Shown piece by piece: positions 7,516-9,731 of a stretch of DNA of 9,731 nucleotides. The notes below the pieces were generated by a model that saw only the letters and a list, made by a program, of their open reading frames with translations, ran no database searches and was not told the origin of the DNA. The position numbers and the translations under genes were made by a program. The stretch's first letter is position 1, and every line of letters begins with the position of its first letter. The DNA is from Candidatus Thorarchaeota archaeon (GTDB taxonomy: Archaea > Asgardarchaeota > Thorarchaeia > Thorarchaeales > Thorarchaeaceae), in assembly GCA_030642465.1 (NCBI GenBank), contig DAOWNS010000047.1, positions 1 to 9,731 of the forward strand, given 5' to 3'.

Positions 7516-8106
7516 TTAAACCGATGGACCCGCTGGTGGAGGAGTTCTAGCCGAGTTCCTAGACATCATCTTGATCAGCTCAGCGAACATATCAAGAGTA
7601 TTCTCCCCAGTCAGGGCGGAGGTTTCCCTGAATATAGCGTCCACTTTCAGTTTCTCGATGAAATAGTCAGCAAACTCTCGACCTTCTTTATTTGAAACGA
7701 CGTCCTCAAGCGGATGCTCCCACCTGAGATCAATCTTATTCCCTATGATTGCCGTTGGCGGAAGTTGCCCCATGTACTTGTATGCCTCGACCAGCCATTT
7801 GGATGCGTTATCGAAGGTTTCACGGTCAATCACGGAATACACAAGGATGAGACTATGGGACCCTTGGTAGTAGTGTCGTCGAACTCTTTCAAACGTAGGT
7901 TGTCCGGCTAGATCCCAAATGATGAAGCGAACAGTTTCATCTTCGGTTTGAATATGTTTCTGAGCGAAATCGACTCCTATGGTCGCGAGATGACTTGACA
8001 TGAACTCTTTCCCCATGTAGGTGCGCCGGATGGATGTTTTCCCGACTGCCCCATCGCCGATGAGCACTGTCTTGTAGGTCATCATTCGGGGGATACGAGG
8101 TTTCAT
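7516..8106 (-). CDS. Rab/Ras-like small GTPase B
   Basis: This 196-residue paralogue of GTPase A has the same motifs at identical residue numbers: GDGAVGKTS (17-25), T42 in HLATIGVD, WDLAGQ (64-69, Q69) and NKID (123-126). The exception is G5, which reads TSALTG instead of TSAKTG, so the usual lysine that packs against the guanine base is replaced by L165. The two proteins align without gaps from about residue 12 to 182, at roughly 60% identity by eye. They differ mainly at the beta2 strand (47-63) and the loop after G4 (128-142). There is no cysteine and hence no prenylation site; the tail is proline-rich (ARTPPPAGPSV). GGGAG lies eight bases ahead of the ATG at 8106, which favours it over the internal ATG pair at residues 8-9. 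It may head a unit with the zinc-ribbon and YcaQ genes. Function is unknown. Confidence 0.95.
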   Translation of the reverse strand: MKPRIPRMMTYKTVLIGDGAVGKTSIRRTYMGKEFMSSHLATIGVDFAQKHIQTEDETVRFIIWDLAGQPTFERVRRHYYQGSHSLILVYSVIDRETFDNASKWLVEAYKYMGQLPPTAIIGNKIDLRWEHPLEDVVSNKEGREFADYFIEKLKVDAIFRETSALTGENTLDMFAELIKMMSRNSARTPPPAGPSV

Positions 8107-8217
8107 GTTTCATGCTCCCAGCCAGTTGGAACCGGCCATAACTCCAGATTTCAAATCTGCGACTTGCCGCATACGCAAAGCGACAAAATAAAGATAGCGT
8201 TGGTAAGTCATTCCAGC

Positions 8218-8236
8218 TGAATCTTGTCAAGATTCA
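8218..8236. promoter_or_regulatory. Perfect 19-bp palindrome in divergent promoter region
   Basis: TGAATCTTG, a central T, then CAAGATTCA form two exact 9-bp arms. The element lies 111 bases upstream of GTPase B and 48 bases upstream of the first ATG of the kinase-like gene, in a gap with no coding content. An odd-centred palindrome of this length is typical of a dimeric helix-turn-helix regulator site, and its place nearer the kinase start suggests that gene as the target. A hairpin role is less likely with a one-base loop and no following T-run. The symmetry is seen directly; the regulatory role is inferred. Confidence 0.5.
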
Positions 8237-8284
8237 AGAACACCCACGTTTCAAACATCTGAACTTGCGCATGAATAGACACAT

Positions 8285-9058
8285 ATGCAAGTCAGTAGGC
8301 GAAAAAGAAGAAGCAACATGGTTGAGCTTGTCTTTGGCAACATGACCACCATCGATCTTGTCATGGCGGGGCTCACAGGTATTCTGTCATTCGTGGTTCT
8401 CGCAATAGCCTTCAAGATGACGCTGAAAGGCGCACCAAAGTGGCAATCAAGAAAGTTAGTCCATATTTCCTTGGGCACGTTCATTGCACTCACAGTACCT
8501 GCATACTCGAACTTGAGTGGGCCGACGCTTGCGGGGGGAATTTTTCTCACTGTTCTGATCTATGCGTGGGCTCACAAAAGCAATCTGATCTCTAAATTGC
8601 TCGATTCAGGTAGCAGAGAAGGCGAGAGCGAACTCAACACATTCGCATCCGCGTTCATGGGAATGATTGCATTCATTTCTGTGTTCATCTTGTTCATGCC
8701 TGAACCATCGATATTCGTCGCATCAATACTGGCTGTATCATGGGGGGACGCAGCCGGTGAGGCTGTAGGAAGGCCTCTAGGCGGCAAGTACGTTAAGAAA
8801 AAACTTGGGCAGAAGTCGGTGGAGGGGAGTGTTGCAGTCGCAGTGTTCACCAGCATTGCTATCCTCAGCGCTCTTGCATTGTATTCGAGTATTGGATGCC
8901 CGCTTTGCATAATCCCGCAGATACTATTGATTGGTGCAATCATATCCATTGTTGAAACATTGAGTGTTGGCTGGATCGACAATTTTGTAATCCCTTTTGT
9001 CACTGCCCTGTTGATGTGGATTCTGCTATTCCCAGGACTTGTTATTTTCGGGATGTAG
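8285..9058 (+). CDS. CTP-dependent polyprenol/phytol kinase-like membrane protein (SEC59/VTE5/DGK1 superfamily)
   Basis: Members of this superfamily use CTP to phosphorylate lipid alcohols such as dolichol (SEC59), phytol or phytyl phosphate (VTE5/VTE6) or diacylglycerol (DGK1). This 257-residue protein has about seven hydrophobic segments and the family's conserved polar sites. These are RKLVH (56-60) before a membrane segment, WGDAAGE (153-159) with GRPLGGK (162-168), the basic KKK (171-173), KSVEGS (177-182), VET (223-225) and DNFVIP (232-237), which matches the usual DDN-x-x-x-P ending. An archaeal role in making polyprenyl phosphate for N-glycosylation, or in salvaging isoprenoid alcohols for lipids, would fit; the exact substrate cannot be read from the sequence. 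The start is uncertain. The ATG at 8285 has no ribosome site, and ATG at 8318 after AGAAGAAG would remove only the basic leader. It ends 13 bases before the convergent SRPBCC gene. Confidence 0.82.
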   Translation: MQVSRRKRRSNMVELVFGNMTTIDLVMAGLTGILSFVVLAIAFKMTLKGAPKWQSRKLVHISLGTFIALTVPAYSNLSGPTLAGGIFLTVLIYAWAHKSNLISKLLDSGSREGESELNTFASAFMGMIAFISVFILFMPEPSIFVASILAVSWGDAAGEAVGRPLGGKYVKKKLGQKSVEGSVAVAVFTSIAILSALALYSSIGCPLCIIPQILLIGAIISIVETLSVGWIDNFVIPFVTALLMWILLFPGLVIFGM

Positions 9059-9071
9059 GCACAGCGCTGCT

Positions 9072-9731
9072 TCAAGTCCAATCTGCTAATCTTGTTACTC
9101 CTGACTCTCCAAGCTCGCAGACTAGTTTGAGCTCAGCGAGCATGCTTGACCACCCAATGCGATAGCCAATGACATCCTCGGGCTTTTCAAACCCATAATG
9201 ATGAAGGGACACAACGGTGCTATTATCGACTGGGTCAAATCGAATATTGACACGCGTTTCTTTCTCATCTAAGTAAACCCAGGAAAATTCCAGCTCACGG
9301 TCTTGCTCCACCTTGGTGAATACAACCGGCCCTTTGCCTTCAGCCCACCAAGTGACGATGCCAGCATATTGAAGGTCAACCTTTGGTTTGTCAGCCCTAA
9401 TGAAATGACTAAGCTTCTCGGGGTTTGAGAAGGCATCAAAAGGCAACTGTGGCGGAGTGTTAATTCGCACACTAAGGCGCAAATCGACAGGATCGTATCG
9501 AGTAGTACTCAACGGTCTGTAATTAGAATAATCAAATCGGAGAGCAGGTTCACCAAGCTCTAACGCGGACTTCAGGTTTGCGAACATAACGTTCCAATGC
9601 TCGGGCAAATACAGATTTCTCGCCTCTCTCGGAACAGCACCATGCTTCACTTCCAGTATCGAGCCGCCATCGGACTTCGTGAGCCGCAGAACAAAGAGAG
9701 TATCAACCCCCATGATCCGCCAGCTACACAG
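9072..9731 (-). CDS. Tandem SRPBCC (AHSA1-like) domain protein, N-terminus beyond window
   Basis: SRPBCC/START-fold domains form a deep cavity that binds hydrophobic ligands; the AHSA1 branch is named after a co-chaperone but mostly holds uncharacterised proteins. The 219 visible residues hold the C-terminal part of one domain (about 1-60) and a complete second domain (about 84-212) starting LRLSVRINTPPQLPFDAFSNPEKL. The two share the same closing helix pattern, HWNVMFANLKSALELGE and GWSSMLAELKLVCELGE, which shows internal duplication. The frame stays open without a stop from the internal ATG at 9713 to the window edge, and the residues there (SWRIMGVDTLF) read as a continuing beta strand. 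The true start therefore lies outside. It converges on the kinase-like gene. Ligand and role are unknown. Confidence 0.82.
   Translation of the reverse strand: MCSWRIMGVDTLFVLRLTKSDGGSILEVKHGAVPREARNLYLPEHWNVMFANLKSALELGEPALRFDYSNYRPLSTTRYDPVDLRLSVRINTPPQLPFDAFSNPEKLSHFIRADKPKVDLQYAGIVTWWAEGKGPVVFTKVEQDRELEFSWVYLDEKETRVNIRFDPVDNSTVVSLHHYGFEKPEDVIGYRIGWSSMLAELKLVCELGESGVTRLADWT

Noticed and set aside
8572..9081. Minus-strand frame of 169 codons
   Set aside because: It is antisense to the kinase-like gene, whose conserved polar motifs show that the plus frame is real.
1..9731. A defence island, CRISPR array or mobile element
   Set aside because: No spaced direct repeats, transposase, integrase, nuclease set or terminal repeats were seen on either strand.

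Overview
The window most likely comes from an Asgard archaeon, possibly Thorarchaeia, although the sequence alone cannot fix the lineage. The main reason is a pair of Rab/Ras-like small GTPases with complete G1-G5 motifs, a protein class that is expanded in Asgard genomes. Shine-Dalgarno sites of the GGAGG/GAGGAG type sit close to the starts, TTG is used as a start codon, and AT-rich TATA-like boxes lie upstream. A large secreted, sequon-rich surface protein and zinc-ribbon membrane proteins also fit an archaeon. Nine protein-coding genes are supported. No rRNA, tRNA, CRISPR array or insertion sequence was found, and no gap between genes exceeds 300 bases.

Layout. (1) Positions 1-1780, minus: the first 593 residues of a copper-type P1B ATPase (CopA) whose C-terminus lies outside the window; an inverted repeat sits at its presumed promoter. 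(2) 2006-2383, plus: a small protein with four predicted membrane segments. (3) 2447-3046, minus: small GTPase A. (4) 3332-5644, plus: a 770-residue secreted, membrane-anchored protein with three tandem beta-rich modules and an Ig/FN3-like domain, divergent from GTPase A. (5) 5767-8106, minus: a possible transcription unit of GTPase B, a membrane protein with a C-terminal zinc ribbon, and a YcaQ/AlkX-type DNA glycosylase. (6) 8285-9058, plus: a CTP-dependent polyprenol/phytol kinase-like membrane protein (SEC59/VTE5/DGK1 superfamily), divergent from GTPase B, with a perfect 9-bp-arm palindrome between the two genes. (7) 9072-9731, minus: a tandem SRPBCC (AHSA1-like) protein whose N-terminus lies outside the window.

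How the genes may work together (inference). The two GTPases are close paralogues that align without gaps, at roughly 60% identity by eye. Neither contains any cysteine, so neither can be prenylated, and each has a small membrane protein as neighbour that could supply membrane attachment. The polyprenol kinase could supply lipid-phosphate carrier for N-glycosylation, and the surface protein carries 14 N-glycosylation sequons. The copper pump and the glycosylase look like separate stress functions. No single obviously new multi-gene system is proven here. The best leads are the GTPase/membrane-protein pairs, the modular surface protein and the 19-bp palindrome.
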